From Pseudeuparius sepicola (Eukaryota; Arthropoda; Insecta; Coleoptera; Anthribidae): 64,000 nt of DNA. Location of the stretch: contig OY987298.1 of NCBI GenBank assembly GCA_963920635.1, positions 39,649,787 to 39,713,786 on the forward strand, given 5' to 3'. The notes below the pieces were generated by a model. It had not been told where the DNA came from. It made no database searches and was given only the letters and a program-made list of their open reading frames with translations. Positions 1 to 13,986 of the stretch are shown here, in pieces (positions within the stretch are counted from its first letter, which is position 1; each line of letters starts with the position of its first letter). The position numbers and the translations under genes were made by a program.

Positions 1-523
1 AAAAATTAGGGAAAGTTTGTGTGTAGTTCCCTATACCTAAATGTTAGCATTTTCGATTTATTTACAAAAAACTAATTTTCCACTTCTTCATCAAGGGGAG
101 GGGGCGTTTTCTTAAGTTTGATGAATCTAGTTGGCCATGGCTGATTATACGATTGTCAGAGAATGAAGAAATGTCATTTAGTTTAAAATTATTGTAAACA
201 GTGCCGGCACGGTTAAATTACACAAACGAAGACTATTCAAATTTATTTATTATTTATTTATTACATTTGCTGATAATAAATAAATTTAAATATTAAATAG
301 TCTTTGTTTGTGTAATTTAACCGTGCCGGCATTGTTTACAATAATTTTAAACTAAATGACATTTCTTCAATCTCTGACAATCGTATAATCAGCCATGGCC
401 AACTAGATTAATCAAACTTAAGAAAGCGCCCCCGTGATAAAGAAGTGGAAAATTAGTTTTTTGTAAATAAATCGAAAATGCATTTAGATATAGGGAACTA
501 AACACAAACTTGCCCTAATTTTT
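1..523. mobile_element. Palindromic foldback element (MITE-like)
   Basis: The first 260 bases are repeated as an inverted copy up to about 523, so the whole stretch folds on itself. The outer ends AAAAATTAGGG and CCCTAATTTTT pair, and the arms share the GTGCCGGCA and GGCCATGGC blocks with only scattered differences. No coding capacity was seen. The centre lies near 262. The left end coincides with the window edge, so the element may extend further left. Confidence 0.85.
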
Positions 524-1544
524 TGTGCTGAATACGGCTGCAACAAAAAAATGGGGGTTTCTATTTGAAAATTTTGAGTTTTTGGCATTTTTTGAATTAA
601 TATTTGAATAATTTTTTGTGAGCACCCGTACAAGATCGGAAAGTTTCTTTATTGTATTTCTCTGCACCAAGCCTTTGACTGCAAAATGACAAGAGCGCGT
701 TAAGAAATATGTAGCCGTTATGAAGAAACTGTCAATTAAGTACGGGTCTGCATCTGTCATTTTTTCTCTAAAATAGCAAATATCTCAAAAACGGTTTAAT
801 TTAGGTATAGGATATGATACATGAAATGTACCTAGAATTTTCCGTAGAATCCGAAAATGCAATAAAATATAGGGTGTTCCATTTAAAATAACGAATTTGT
901 CATCGACTTCCGGTATAACCGGAAGTGCTGCCATTTTTAAAATACTTTAAATCAATAGTACTCACTGACATTGGTCATCTGCCAAATTTTCAAAAAAACT
1001 CTCTGTTTACTTTTTGAGATATCGATCGATGCAGCTCGAGGTGAGTTTGAAGCGCTGCTGACGCGGCCCGTTGCAATATTTTTAAGGCTGACCACATCCA
1101 CATCGTTGTTTAGTTGTTTTGTTTCTAAATAAACCAAGTTTTAGATTTTCTAAAACTGTTGGACATACTTGGTTTTTTTACAACTTTGAAGCCGCCCCTG
1201 CGCCAAACGCTAACGAAACTGGCTGACTGACGGCAGGCTATTCTTATACACCCTAAATACTACACTGTATCAAAGAAAACAGCCTTCCTAAATGTTGCAT
1301 TTTTTCGTCACTCACCTCTCGGACTATAAAGAAGACGAAAGCGGCTGGCGGCTAGCTATGTAGCCGGATGGACTCTCAGAAACCCCCAAGACATTGCAAG
1401 TTCAAATTGGCCGCAGCTGAATTCGCGGAACGCTGTCTCGCCCTCGTCACTGGGTCTAATAATTCTTTAATTGCTGTTCTTTGTGCATATTACCACATCA
1501 GTTTTGCATTTATTTCGGCGCGAATTTAATTTAAAGCAGATTTC
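524..1544. other. Non-coding stretch, possible decayed TIR element
   Basis: No gene is recognised. TATAGGGTGT near 869 and ACACCCTAAATA near 1245 form a weak inverted pair and could be the ends of a decayed Tc1/mariner-type element. Short ORFs here have no recognisable motif. Confidence 0.4.
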
Positions 1545-1980
<436 letters not shown>

Positions 1981-2580
1981 GGATATATAATCACTTTATT
2001 TCAATAATTTGTACAAAAAATACATTTGAAACAAGTCCAACAAAATAAGAATTTATTTAACTACGCAGAGAGACAAAAAAATCATCCATGGAGTATGGCT
2101 CAATGGTACCAATAAGATCAGCCAAACCCTTCTTAAAAGTGGTAAAATTGTTAATTTGTGAGATGGATATAAATACCTACATGTCTCTATTCCTTGTTTT
2201 GTATTTACTTATGCCTATATCAGATTCAAAGTAAGATGGATGCTTTTTCAAGAAGAGGATGCATTCATATATATAAATTCCTACTAATGTCATTAATTTG
2301 TTTTTTCGAAAAACCCCTCGACAACTATCCCGAGCACCCATTTTGAAGATGATGCGCATTGCTCTTTTCTGAATTTTAAAAACTTCGGGAACCATTACTG
2401 ACTGACCCCAAAAGAGAATGCAGTATCTTAATATTGAATGGAAGTTAGCAAAATAAGCTACTTTGCAAGTATTAACATCAGTGTTTTGTGTTAAAACTCT
2501 CAGTGCATAGCATACTGAAGATAATCTACGCATCAGTTGCTCTAAGTGTCCTTTCCAATTTAGATGTGATACATAGTTCT
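1981..2580 (-). mobile_element. 5'-truncated non-LTR retrotransposon (reverse transcriptase C-terminus)
   Basis: On the minus strand an open frame (2177-2533, extending upstream to about 2578) reads like the last part of a Jockey/CR1-type reverse transcriptase and its thumb/connection region. Recognisable blocks are FHSILRYCILFWG, IQKRAMRIIF and RDSCRGVF, followed by an ILFLKK segment; this family order is well known in insect LINEs. The short 3' UTR contains AATAAAGTGATTATAT and then runs into the microsatellite. The N-terminal endonuclease and most of the RT are absent, which is ordinary 5' truncation. The copy is dead. Confidence 0.8.
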
Positions 2581-5043
2581 ATAGACAATCTATCGATTTT
2601 GGTAGGTTACAATTGGAAATTAGCGAACATTTCATGATCGATAGCTGGTCTCGCGCTCGTCCCGGTGTTCCCAGATAGTTGGTCCTGTCGGCGAGCGTGT
2701 CTCAGTTTCAGTTCGAGGAAACACGGCGTTTCAAGCTATCAAACTTTGCCCCGCTTTACCAATTGCCATATGTACGGGGAAATTAACCATCGCCAAGCAA
2801 TTTGCAAATTGTCGGGGGAGGCACGTAACACGCTGCGCTTCTCCGACCGCGGCAACTTTCAGGGAAACTTGGAGACGTTACGGTGGACGACTAAAGACAC
2901 TGTATAGGATTCGAAATGTAACGGAAATAGTGCGACAATATCATACACAGCGGGTATGGAATAATCTCGAACTTAGTTTCTCGGACAAATCTAACTTTTA
3001 CTCAAGCCGATGAGGCAAGTAAATATTATCATATTACTTATATCATAAATATATGAGTAATTAATGAAATTTTAGGAACAACAAGGATTTCAGGGCGTTT
3101 TATTTCTTCTTTGGAACCACCATACTAACAAAAAACGTTCTTTCATCTTCTGTAACACTCCAAAACGTTACCGAATATTTTTTCTGACATTATCGGGGGT
3201 CATTATTTTTGTAACCTCATAAGGCAAAGTATTCTTGCTATATACAGTTGAGAAACTTTCAATGTGAAAAATGTCTATTCACATCTACACTGCCTGTGTG
3301 GTTGCGTTTATTTCCAAACTTTTTTCCATCAATTCGGCAACTAAACAGAAATTTTCCATCTCGGAGTACATAAAAAAATGAGCACATGTGCTTGAAGACC
3401 TAATCCAAAAATCGAAAAAAATACACTGGCGATAAAATGAGTGGTCGTGAAAAACATTACATACCTAGCTAAGTTAAAAAAAAACTGTGGCAAATGTTAT
3501 AAGAAAGCAAGGAAGGAGCACAAAATAAGCAGTTCTTTATGCAATTCCTAAATCACTGGTAGCTTGGCTAATATCCTCCCAATTTTCCTATGGCTAGACA
3601 ATTCAAGCGATTTTTTGTGCCTATCAGTTCCCTTCTGCCCTTCAGTTACTCCACCGAGTAATAGGTAGAATATTGTTGACCGTTGAAGTTGACCCAACTC
3701 AGAACGAAATACCTCCAAAATGGGGAGCTCTAGGAGGGACAAAATTCCATTTTATACCTTCAGATGCTAAATTGTTACAAAGATATGTCCTTTATTTTAA
3801 TAGAGTTAAAATAATTGGTAAATTTTGTAAATTTTGTAAATTTTGTAAGATTTCCCTTGAAGTAAAACTATAGTACCTATGTAGTTGGTTTTGTCAGTGA
3901 AAGGTGCCTATCAATGTTCACAATGAACAGCTAATTTTCAAACTATAATAAAATAGATTCAAAAGATAGAACCAACAGAAACAACTACTCCGAGGGCTAA
4001 TTCCCCTACCGGCATTGAACTACACCATTGGTTCTTGATTTTCGTTGGGAATAAACATTGCATATCAAAGTTCCCTCTTTCACCAACGCAACATCAAAGA
4101 TATATTGCTATCTCTGGTGTTTTGATAGTTGTTGCTAAAGCTGTTACTAGTTACAGTTCTCAAAAATGATTTTGAAAGAAGAATGCTGTGATATTTTAAA
4201 GGTCTTTATCAAACACGATAAAAGACACGTAGAAACTTTGAGGGAGTATTCTCGCTACTACAATATCATTTTTTGAATGACGATTTTATGTTAACCTGTC
4301 TCCTCGTAACACACTTTTTCCGCTTGGATGGGTCACCCTCTACATAACTGACTATTGTCAGAATATTATGCAGAACGAGTTTCATAAGAGTTTTTTAGCA
4401 CTTAAAAGTGGTCTGCCAATTATTGATTTACTAGACAAATTCTAAACTGTATTTGAGGGAAGTAGGTGAGGCATAGAGGGACGTTGAGTGGGCCAGCTAA
4501 CTAGCTGGAAATACACATATATCTATTCTAAGAAAAATATTCAGCACGTTATAAAGGCGAATTCGCGAAAACCTTATATAATAGGTTAATTTTAGATAGT
4601 TTGAAGAGATAGCCCCGTCGCAATTTCCGATTTTATCTTTGTTTCCGGCGAGGGAATTCACTTAGTAGTTTGACAGCGTAATGCTGCGATTCACGATGAA
4701 AAGGTTGAAATTTGCGTTTCAAATAAGACGTCAGCGCTTTTGATTCGTGTGTGCGATAGACCCTTGGGCGAACCGCGCTCGCAGGCAGAGCTTGTTGCAT
4801 TTCCGAGATGCATGCAAATACCAAAACACCCTAATAACGATTAGGCAAGTATGCGTGGGTTTTCATGATCGATATAGCCAGGCAGTTATAGCCAGCAAGG
4901 CGATATTGAATATTATTCCCAGATGTCTCCAGTATTCGAGAGTTCGTTCATTTGTGCTATTTGGGGACGTTATCTCCCTTCGTTCTTCCCTTGGTTCCTC
5001 AATGATATCAAAAATCGCTTGAACCCTTTTCGGTAATAGAAAG
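2581..5043. other. Intergenic, no recognised gene
   Basis: This is AT-rich sequence with only short unsupported ORFs. A small tandem repeat of TAAATTTTG (three units, about 3819-3848) is the only ordered feature. Confidence 0.5.
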
Positions 5044-5238
5044 AAAGAACCAAAATTACGTGATAAAGATGCATGTGACATTTTAAAAAGTGAGCTTAAG
5101 AAGTTGGGTTTTAGAGCCAAATATTTTGATGGAATTAGGTATAAATTTTCTTTTGAAGTTAATATACTTTCTAAACAAATGCTGCTGAACTTCCCTATTT
5201 ACAGGAATGTGTGGCAGGAGGTGACGTTACATAGTTAA
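5044..5238 (+). CDS. Possible orphan exon, unrecognised
   Basis: A + frame stays open for about 64 codons and ends at TAA 5236-5238. Its composition is protein-like, with alternating charged and hydrophobic residues, for example DACDILKSELKKLGFRAKYF. There is no initiating ATG in a useful place and I do not recognise the family. It could be a terminal exon, a gene fragment or chance. Confidence 0.2.
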   Translation, partial: KEPKLRDKDACDILKSELKKLGFRAKYFDGIRYKFSFEVNILSKQMLLNFPIYRNVWQEVTLHS

Positions 5239-5494
5239 ATTCTATTGGTTGGCTTGTCCCTACTTCGCATGGCCTTGCGAAATTGCATAGTTTAACTATT
5301 GCAAAAGGGTCTAAGAATTTTTAATATAATTTAAGGAATTTAATTTAATGTTTAATTTTTTTACTAAGTTTATTTTAGTACTTACCAAAACTGCCTGCGA
5401 ATTTTTTACCCATGGTACATGCTACATTCTAATATTTTTTCATTTTAATTGGATGCATCCAATTCAAGTTATATTAGACCGACAGAGTGACAGA

Positions 5495-6025
5495 TTTAGG
5501 TGCCCCATTTTCGTATACAAGCCTCGAAGAGGGTTGAGAAGTACATCGATGCTGAGTAGAATGACGGGAAATTTAGGGTATCCCCATCCCCTGGGGATAA
5601 CATATGAAAAATTCGATTTTCTAATATATATATTTATTATTAGTATGCTTTTTTATGTTTTTCGGGCTAGTGACGATGCACATTTTCATACTTTCGATGG
5701 GCTTTTGTGGAAAAATCGGTCAAAATCTCGATTTTTCCATACAAAATTACGCCCCTATTTCAACCCTTTAGCCACCTGCAACACTCAAGCCTTTGGTTTT
5801 CCTAAGCCAGGTTCTATTAATTAATCGCTTAGTAAACACAGCTCGCGTGAAAATATGGACAACAGACACCTTTTATTTCTGTTAAAAAAATCGAATTTTC
5901 CATAATATTATGTATTATCCCCAGGGGCTACTCGTAAATTTCCCTTCATTCTACTCAACATCGATGTATTTTTCAACCCTCTTCGAGGCTTATATGCGAA
6001 AATTTGGCAGTCCACCCGGAGAGTA
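5495..6025. mobile_element. Foldback element, about 0.5 kb
   Basis: Arms at about 5500-5625 and 5885-6020 are inverted copies. Shared blocks include CCTCGAAGAGGGTTGA, ACATCGATG and CCCCTGGGGATAA. A + ORF running through the left arm and centre (5348-5824) has no known motif and is treated as fortuitous. Confidence 0.75.
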
Positions 6026-8740
6026 CCTTTTTTATATGTTGTTCAGGGGAATTTTCTGAACAGATTGGTATATTTATATCATCGGCCTCGGATTAATTTC
6101 TATTTATCTATTGAAAGATAGAGAATTGCCGGCTCCACAAAGTCTAATATACCGCGCAGAGCTGTTGTATCGGAAAGGAAACTGTGATTTCGCGACATCA
6201 AAGCGACCGCCGACGAAAACAAAAATGATAAACGGTGGCCGTTTTACATTTCTTGAAATTAATTTAATTTAGATAGCAGGACTTTGCTTAGTCACGGCGC
6301 GTAGGCGATAATGCTTTCTGTGAAATAACACTATCATATAACAAAGAAAACTGATAAAACCTTTACATTTGGTGATATACATTAATATAGATATACGAGG
6401 ATGTAGAACATACCTCTATCAGTTTCTGGAATTTAGTTGCTCGCAAAATTTAAAATGCATCTAATACAAAATACATAGAAGAATAACCCTTTATATGTAT
6501 ACAGTGTTGTTCATAAAGTTTGCACCAAATGGGATATTTTTTGTATATCTTATTTTTCTCCTTAAGTTAAGTAGGTATAATCAGTAAATAAGTGTCTTAG
6601 ACAATTTGTTTTAACTTTTCTAACTTTTGTATCTCAAGTCTAGCAAACTCTTGTGTAAGTCGCAGACAAGTACCTACTTGACTTAAGCTATGATTGTTTC
6701 TTCTTTTCACTATTTAGGTATGTCAAAATCAGTATGGTTTCTTTATATGCTTTACTGTAAATATAATATAATCACTTTCATTTGGTGGAAACTTGACGAA
6801 TAGCACTGTATGTCTTGAATCACTAATATTTTCAGGGCCGTAGAGAAGAGGAGGGTTTTGGGAGTTCACACCCCCCCTATTGCGAAAACATGCATGCATG
6901 CTTAATTTAAACTATTTGCCCCTAAAATTTCTAAAATATGCCCATAGGTATATTCTATATGAGTGATGAGTATTTGTTTGTTTTTTGTACCAAAGAAAAA
7001 AGAGTACCTACTTCTTGATACTGCATACTAAAATAATTATGGGTCCATAGTTTTAGTAATATTTTTTCATATTAAGTTATATTTATAACTTTTTCATTCA
7101 TTTAGACAGTTTAAACTTCAAAATTTGATAAATGTTCGCCTGCGGCGTAATTTTTTATTAAGTATTGTATAAATATTTCTTTTTTTATAATAATTATTAA
7201 AATATAAACTTCATCGGTATCACAACAAAAGTATTCTCTGCATTTCTTGCTTTGAAGTATTGCTTGTCTTTTAGAAACCTGAGGAGTAAAGTTCCTCTCA
7301 AGTTTTTCAGCGATTCGACATGGATAGCAAGAATTAGGTCATTATAATAATATGGGTTATATTATTCACGAAGTGCGCGCATATTTTTGTATAATAATAA
7401 TAATTATACAAAAATTTTGTGAAAATAAACGTTTTCTAGATTGATAAATTTTAGATTAAGCAATAATGTTTGATAACACAAACATTATTGCTTATATTTT
7501 ACTAATACGAAGTTTTTTTGTTAGAGACTACTAGACCAGAATAACTAATGGGTGTAACCCATTAAGAGGTGTCATTTTAAAATTGAATGGCGAACTTTTC
7601 GCGGAGACAATTCGTAGATTGTACCTATTGGAAAACGCTTCGTTTCCTTCCACATTCTAATTTTCATTATTATTTACTCGTCTTTCAAATACCGATGCAT
7701 GATGACCATAAAGGGCATCGAATTAACCAGTCTTGCGCGTACGGCGCTCAAATATCCGACATCATTTACAGCCTTAGCATTTTACTGACGATCACCCGAC
7801 GCGTCTCCCTTAATTGCTTAAGCTGAAAACGAAAAAACCCAGCGATTCAACCCGCTAATTAGCCACGATTTTGCAACACCGCTAATTGACTTAATTTTTC
7901 ATATTAAGCACTTACAGCGTAGCCATTATTCTTATCACCTAATTACCAGTGTTTTACAAGTTCTTTGTTGTGCCGCCGTTTTTTTTTTTCGGAGCGCCTA
8001 CTAGAATACTAGAATGTACTCGGAATGCTATCAGGTTCACGTGAACGAATCACATCGCAGGATGTGGCAGATAAACAATATCAAAATATAAGAGATTATT
8101 GAACGGTGGAAAAAAAAAGTGCAAACCTGTATGATATTTTGTGGGACGAATATAAACGATATTAAGGAGCAATATCATATGAATTTATAGTTTACCCAGC
8201 GCTCTTGGCTCTTGGAGTTTTTTCTAGACACGTTGCATGCTCTGCCCTGACATCGAGTCTAACCAAGGTCGATCGAAGGCAGAAAAACATACAGTCTAAA
8301 GAGTTCGCGATGCTAACAGATATAAATATAAAGCTTATAGAGGGCCACATATAATCTTTTTTTGTGAATTAGACAACTCCTTACCTCCGCCACTGGTTGC
8401 ATAGAATTAACGAAATTAACGTAATATTCGTACCATATCAAAATTAATTCCAATGTACCTCTATTTGTTTGGAAGATATATATAAAAATAAAATATGTCT
8501 CACCCTGTATTATATGAGAAATAAGTGGCTTGTAGAAGGAAAATAAATTTCTGACTTTGTTGTGGGGTAAAAATTATCATAGTTTTTAATATCGCAGTCT
8601 GGTCGGTCAGAAGAGACGAGTTAATCGAGCGTTCATCAAATTTAGCTGCAAGTTTACGTTGCAGTTGGAAATTCAAACTTAGGTCTTTGACAGGTTTCGA
8701 TGTTCTATTATCTAACCACAGATTAAATAATATAATAATC
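6026..8740. other. Intergenic, no recognised gene
   Basis: AT-rich sequence with no ORF resembling a known family and no clear RNA gene. Several short palindromes are compatible with old element debris. Confidence 0.5.
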
Positions 8741-9233
8741 TCAAGGTTAGTTTATAGGAAGGTTAGGACATTCCCCCACTCTTAAACAAAACCAAAGGCC
8801 GTCCCTTTGAACCGGCAACATCGCGCGACGGTGCCGCTCTCACCAGCTGGCCTTCAGCTTGATGCCAATGGCGTATCAAAAGGGACAACACGGGTATTGA
8901 AAACCGAAAACAAAGTAAAGACACAAACATAAAACAAAAATGCGATGCACCAACATACACCACAAAGTTCCGTTATTTCATTGCACAAACATTAAAATGA
9001 AGAAATAACCGAAAACAGCTAAAACAACATAAATATACACCATAAACAAAGTACATGCCAAAAACGTGTGCGCCTATGGCTGGAAGCGTTATCTATTTAG
9101 GAAGTTACTAAATCGCCAATTCACGTGTAAATGCTACCAACTTAAATTGCGGCCTTTGCCCCCTTTGCCCCTCTCACCCCCCCTTCCCTTCCAAGTCGTC
9201 GAATGTCCTAACCTTCCTATAAACTAACCTTGA
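8741..9233. mobile_element. Short TIR element with perfect 33-bp ends
   Basis: The 33 bases at 8741-8773 (starting TCAAGGTTAGTTTATAGG) recur as an exact reverse complement at 9201-9233. The 493-bp interior is richer in GC than its surroundings. A minus ORF of 66 codons (8763-8963) has no known motif. Exact ends suggest recent activity of a non-autonomous element. Confidence 0.8.
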
Positions 9234-10390
9234 ATATATCTGACCTTTTGACAACTGTCAATATCAAACCGTCGGGTAAAAGTCATAACCTAAAAGCGTT
9301 GACTGAAATTCACGGGCTTAATGATCTTTGGTTGTACGCAATCAAATTATACTGCTCTAGAATGGTGTTTTTGTATTGTGTATTTTGCAGGTTCAATTTC
9401 TTGATGTGATTTCGTGATGAAACTTATCCTGAAAAGAAGAATTTAAATTAACATATCCCAGCAGAGGATATAATAACGTCTATTTAAAAATTTCGAAAAA
9501 AATATCAATTCTTGAAACATGAATTAGAAAAACCGAAGCTCCAAATTGCCCAGGTATACTTATAGTGAAGACAATAGACGAATAAATTGGAAGAAGTCTT
9601 TAATGAAAATCAAATTCAAAATCTATATCGTAAGAAAAACTCATGGTCCCAAGAAACAATAACTGAAATTAGGACCGAAACCATGGTAATTATATGAATT
9701 TTTTACTATTTATCTCTCAAAATTTCTAGCTTCAATAACTTCGAAAATTACCGTCGTCTAATATGGACTCCACACCTTCAACACTGCAAGGTCAAGGCTG
9801 CAGTAAGGAAAAGTATCGAAATTAGAGTAAAAGCTAATTTTAGATCCATATATTTTGTATAAAAATATAATCTTATAGTATAATATTATCGTTTTTTTTG
9901 CAAGTAATAATTACTGTATCGTTGGTAGCACAGGTGTATTTTAATAGTTTATTTTCAAATATGTTGTTTAATTAAAATATCCAACAGTCCTAAATGGACT
10001 ACGAGGGTTACTATTTTCCTGACTCCAAATTTAAAATTCAAATATATTGTAATACATTCATATTATTTATGCCTAAGTTTCTTTTTCCAGGGTAACCCAC
10101 TACATACATATTTCAATTACCAATTTAAAAAGTACTCCGCCCATGAGTTTCCTTCATTTCTTTTTAATTTGACAACAAATCTTAATTTAAATACAAAACC
10201 CTCTAATTTGACATGCAGTTTCTCTGGAAATCATTTACTTATTTTCAACTATGCCTTTTCTGTGCAAGATTTCCGAAAAAAGAAATTGTGTAAGAAAAAA
10301 TTGACCAAGTTTTAAATTATTATCTATTTAATTCACCGCATTAGAGTGATTAGTAAAGTAGAACTGATTTTTAACTCTGTGTATAATAAT
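9234..10390. other. Intergenic, no recognised gene
   Basis: AT-rich spacer with no supportable ORF. The last bases (10383-10390) form the left copy of a near-perfect 8-bp hAT target duplication. Confidence 0.5.
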
Positions 10391-10548
10391 TAGAGTAACC
10401 CAAATATGCAAGTCGAAACCCTGAAAATATGCGCATATATATGCAAATAATTTAGTCATTTAGTCATGCAGGAAAATGTTGAAAATATGCATTAATTAAG
10501 AAATACTTTAAAAATATAAATTTATTGTTTCATTTACAAATAAACATA

Positions 10549-11846
10549 CAGGGTGTCTCATTTTGATTTGGAACACCCCTGTAAAATTTGAACTGGCTTA
10601 CGGATTTTAACGAATTTTTTTTGTATACAGGGTCCTCCTAGACGCACTTATCAAACACTTTTCAATGACCATACGATTATTCCAGGGCCGGATTAAAAAA
10701 TTTTTTGACCCAAATTTTCGAGTTAAGGTATCAGCGATTTTTTTATCGAAAATCTGATAACGTGGCGTTAATCAGCGCCCCTGAAAACCCCCCCAGATTC
10801 AAAATTTCAAGAAATTATTTCCACGAATTATACTTTTTACACTGCATCACAATTGCAAAAAATCAAAATTTCAATTTGAGTTCAGCTATTAAGGTGGCTA
10901 TGGAAACAAGTGAAAATGGTAAAAAGAGGTCCACAGGGGACAATGGTAATAAACCTGATCGGAAACTGTACTCGGTTTCTCTTTTCATTATTGCTGTACA
11001 GAACAAATTTATGCCATTTGAGACGCAAGAGAGCTCGCTGCCGTCGCAGGCAGCCGTGGAAAAACAATGGCTTGCAGAAATGTCAGTTTATGCATTTTTA
11101 CAACAAATGTTATTCAGGGGTTGATGTTGCTAAAATAATTTAGGTGTTACCAATAATTTAGTGGGTATAAAATGTAATTTCTAATCGATTCGTCAATACA
11201 TTTCTGCCGTTTGAAATATTGCTGCTTTTAATTACATTCTTCAAATACGTACTTTGTAGTGTATAATTTTATACCTTATTATTTGTACCAAAAAAATGTA
11301 AAAATTAACGTTTCTTAAAGTGTTTGCACTTGCACGACTGCCTGCGACGGCAGCGAGCTCTCTTGCGCCTCAAATGGCATAAAATTTGTACTATACAGCA
11401 ATACTGAAAAGAGAAACAGAGTACAGTTTCTGATCAGGTTTATTACTATTGTCCCCTGTGGAACTTTTTTTACCATTTTCACTTGTTTCCATAGCCACCT
11501 TAATAGCTGAACTCAAATTTAAATTTTGTTTTTTTGCAATAATTGTGATGCAGTGTAAAAAGTATAATTTGTGGGAATAATTTCTTGAAATTTGGAATGT
11601 GAGGGGTTTCAGGGGCGCTGATTAACGCCACGTTATCAGATTTTCGATAAAAAAATCGCTGATACCTTAACTCAAAAATTTGGGTAAAAAAAAATTTTTA
11701 ATCCGGCCCTGGAATAATCGTATGGGCATTGAAAAGTGTTTGATAAGTACTTCTAGGAGGGCCCTGTATACAAAAAAAAATTCGTTAAAATCCGTAAGCC
11801 AGTTCAAATTTTACAGGGGTGATCCAGATCAAAATGAGACACCCTG
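10549..11846. mobile_element. Nested TA-flanked foldback element
   Basis: The ends CAGGGTGTCTCATTTTGAT and ATCAAAATGAGACACCCTG are flanked by TA, the Tc1/mariner target. Long arms (about 10549-11070 and 11320-11846) are inverted copies that include the block around GAGAGCTCGCTGC. Comparison with the uninterrupted hAT copy near 21325 shows an empty site at TA, so the insertion is directly visible. Two overlapping ORFs around 10705-11143 fall in the arm and show no known domain. Confidence 0.9.
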
Positions 11847-11987
11847 TATATAATGTACATACAAATTTCTAAATGAATTAATACATAGTAAAAGTAGCAA
11901 TATTTTATTTTAAACATTCTACATACAGGGCGATTGAACTAAATCTAAATATGCATTTATTATAAATTATAAAAATCAGGTTGAAAT

Positions 11988-12788
11988 TTAGTTGTAAAAA
12001 CAATAAACCACTAAATGTTGCTCAAAATTCTCAATTAAAAAATTTTGTCTTCTATCAGAATATAAAAATATATAAATGGAGAAACTCCTTTCCACATCAA
12101 CCGATGTAAGAGGTGCGCTTTTAAAATTGCTCACTATCACAGGATCCAAATCGATGGATTCGGTAAAATCTCCCTTTAATATATTTGCTAATTGGCTAAG
12201 AAACTGAAACCCACTATTTTTTTCCATCACATTTCTAAATTTTTAAAATATTTTGTCCCCAATTTTATCTGTGACATTTTGAAAAGCAACCTCAGATTGT
12301 TTTACCAGTTCTACACTTCGGGTAATGGGAAATTAGATTATAATTTGCTTTTAGAAAGGAAAGTTGTTTCTTTATTTCCTTGTTTTCGAATAGTTGTTTA
12401 ACATCTGTAAGGGACTGGGAAGATCCGTTCGAAAATTCTGAAATTAGATCTTTCAGTTGGCAAAAATTCTCGCAATAAAAATATGTAGCTTCCAACCAAG
12501 TGCCCCATCTTGTAATAACAAGTTGAGGTGGAAGAGGAGTGTTTGGTAGTTTTTCTTTGTAGGCGCTTTAAGGAAGACTTTTTTCATGTTGGAAATTAAA
12601 CTATTTACAAGCGGAAAATGTTTCCTAATTTCCGGAGCAACCCTATTTAAAGCATGAGCAAGGCATGTTACATAATCAACTTCGGATAAAAGATTTTCAA
12701 ATTTTGCCCGGCTCTTACCATGTACGGTAATTATCGGTAGGAACAGGTGTATAGGAAGAAAAATGTTGATAAAATTCCGCTTGAACAA
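11988..12788 (-). pseudogene. hAT transposase fragments (C-terminal dimerisation region)
   Basis: Three overlapping minus-strand pieces read like the end of an hAT transposase. The lowest piece carries the family's dimerisation signature (SAPLTSVDVERSFSIY, then SDRR and ENFEQHLVVYC). The upper pieces carry helical segments matched in the second copy at 20764-21042, such as SLTDVKQLFENKEIKKQ. Frameshifts separate the pieces and the DDE core is missing. Confidence 0.8.
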
Positions 12789-13203
12789 ATCTGGTCACTG
12801 TCAATGCATTCATTTTTTCTAATTCTTTAGAAGCAAGGAGGTAACATTTTGGTAAAATCTCGCCGCTAAGAACTCCAATCAATAAATGAGCAGTCTATAA
12901 TTTATTCTGTCCTTTTCAATAATTGTACTTTATTAAATAGGAATAAATACCTACTTTATTCCTTTTCAGATCACCAGGATTAGTGCCCATAAAATTATAA
13001 TTTACCTATATTATTTTGGGAATACCAGGTCCCAAAATTGAATGAAACGCCTGCCAAAGATTCAAATTATCCTAAATTCTTTTAATTATGCACAATATCC
13101 CATAAGTATTTTAAGGATATATGCAAATATTTTAAAAAGTGCATATAATATTCTAAGTATGCAAAATATGGGTGTTGCATATTTGGGTTACTCTAACAAT
13201 AAT

Positions 13204-13986
13204 ATATCAATCTTTTTCAGAAAACGCGCAACTTTGATTTTCAAAAACTGAAAATGCCAAAAATTAGCTTTTAATATTTTTCTCATCGACAAGACTTTAT
13301 TATCTCAAACCCTAGAACAAGCTGCAACTGTTAATGTCTACTTTGTGTCTAGCTGTTTGCTGCATTATCTGCCTCTCGAGTTCTATAAATACCCGCCTAC
13401 GAGGTCGCGTGACACACTATATATCGACGAAAACACACAAATTCTAGTTAACAAAAAAGTTATCGTGCTTGTCATGCCGACTATACCCATTTACGAATAA
13501 TTCAAAACTACATGAAATCCAAAACTCAAAGCGCACTGCTTGCATGTCCCATTTAAATTTCACCTTATGAAATACGGCGCCGGTGGGGAGTCGATACATA
13601 AATTTTACATACAAAATGTCGTTAAAGTTCGTATGTGCAAACGTGTCACACCTTGTTATTGTTTGATTTTTAACAAATTTGTTTAGCACGTGAAATCTTG
13701 ATGACAAGGGAGTTTGAGACGAAAGGCGAGCATAACGCAGTCACACTACCTAGTAGTGGTTTTATTAGAATTTTATAAGGGAATTGCAATTCACAATATC
13801 TATAATAAATATAGATGTGATTTTTCGTATTCTTCCTCACCACATGCTGCCCAAAGTCAACCTTAATCTCCTCAAAATTTATATTAAATATTCTTAACAC
13901 TCTAGTTTAATATTAAATTTTCATTCCAAGGGAAGAAACTAAATTTAGAAAGTGGCTTAGTACTCTAGGTGTCATCGACAATAATA
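13204..13986. other. Intergenic, no recognised gene
   Basis: Two minus-strand ORFs of 76-87 codons overlap here but show no family motif. Nothing else was seen. Confidence 0.45.

Larger units (their letters stand above)
10391..13195 (-). mobile_element. hAT-like element copy 1, interrupted by a nested foldback
   Basis: Perfect 20-bp terminal inverted repeats (TAGAGTAACCCAAATATGCA at 10391-10410, complement at 13176-13195) are flanked by ATAATAAT and ACAATAAT, an 8-bp duplication with one mismatch, as expected for hAT transposons. Minus-strand ORFs at 11988-12230, 12292-12495 and 12453-12788 are pieces of an hAT transposase, including the C-terminal dimerisation segment with DVERSFS. They are broken by shifts and lack most of the catalytic part. 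A 1.3-kb element sits inside the left part. A second copy lies at 20210-21454 in the opposite orientation. Confidence 0.88.

Noticed and set aside
5348..5824. 158-codon + ORF considered as a gene
   Set aside because: Overlaps the arm of a foldback element and has no family features.
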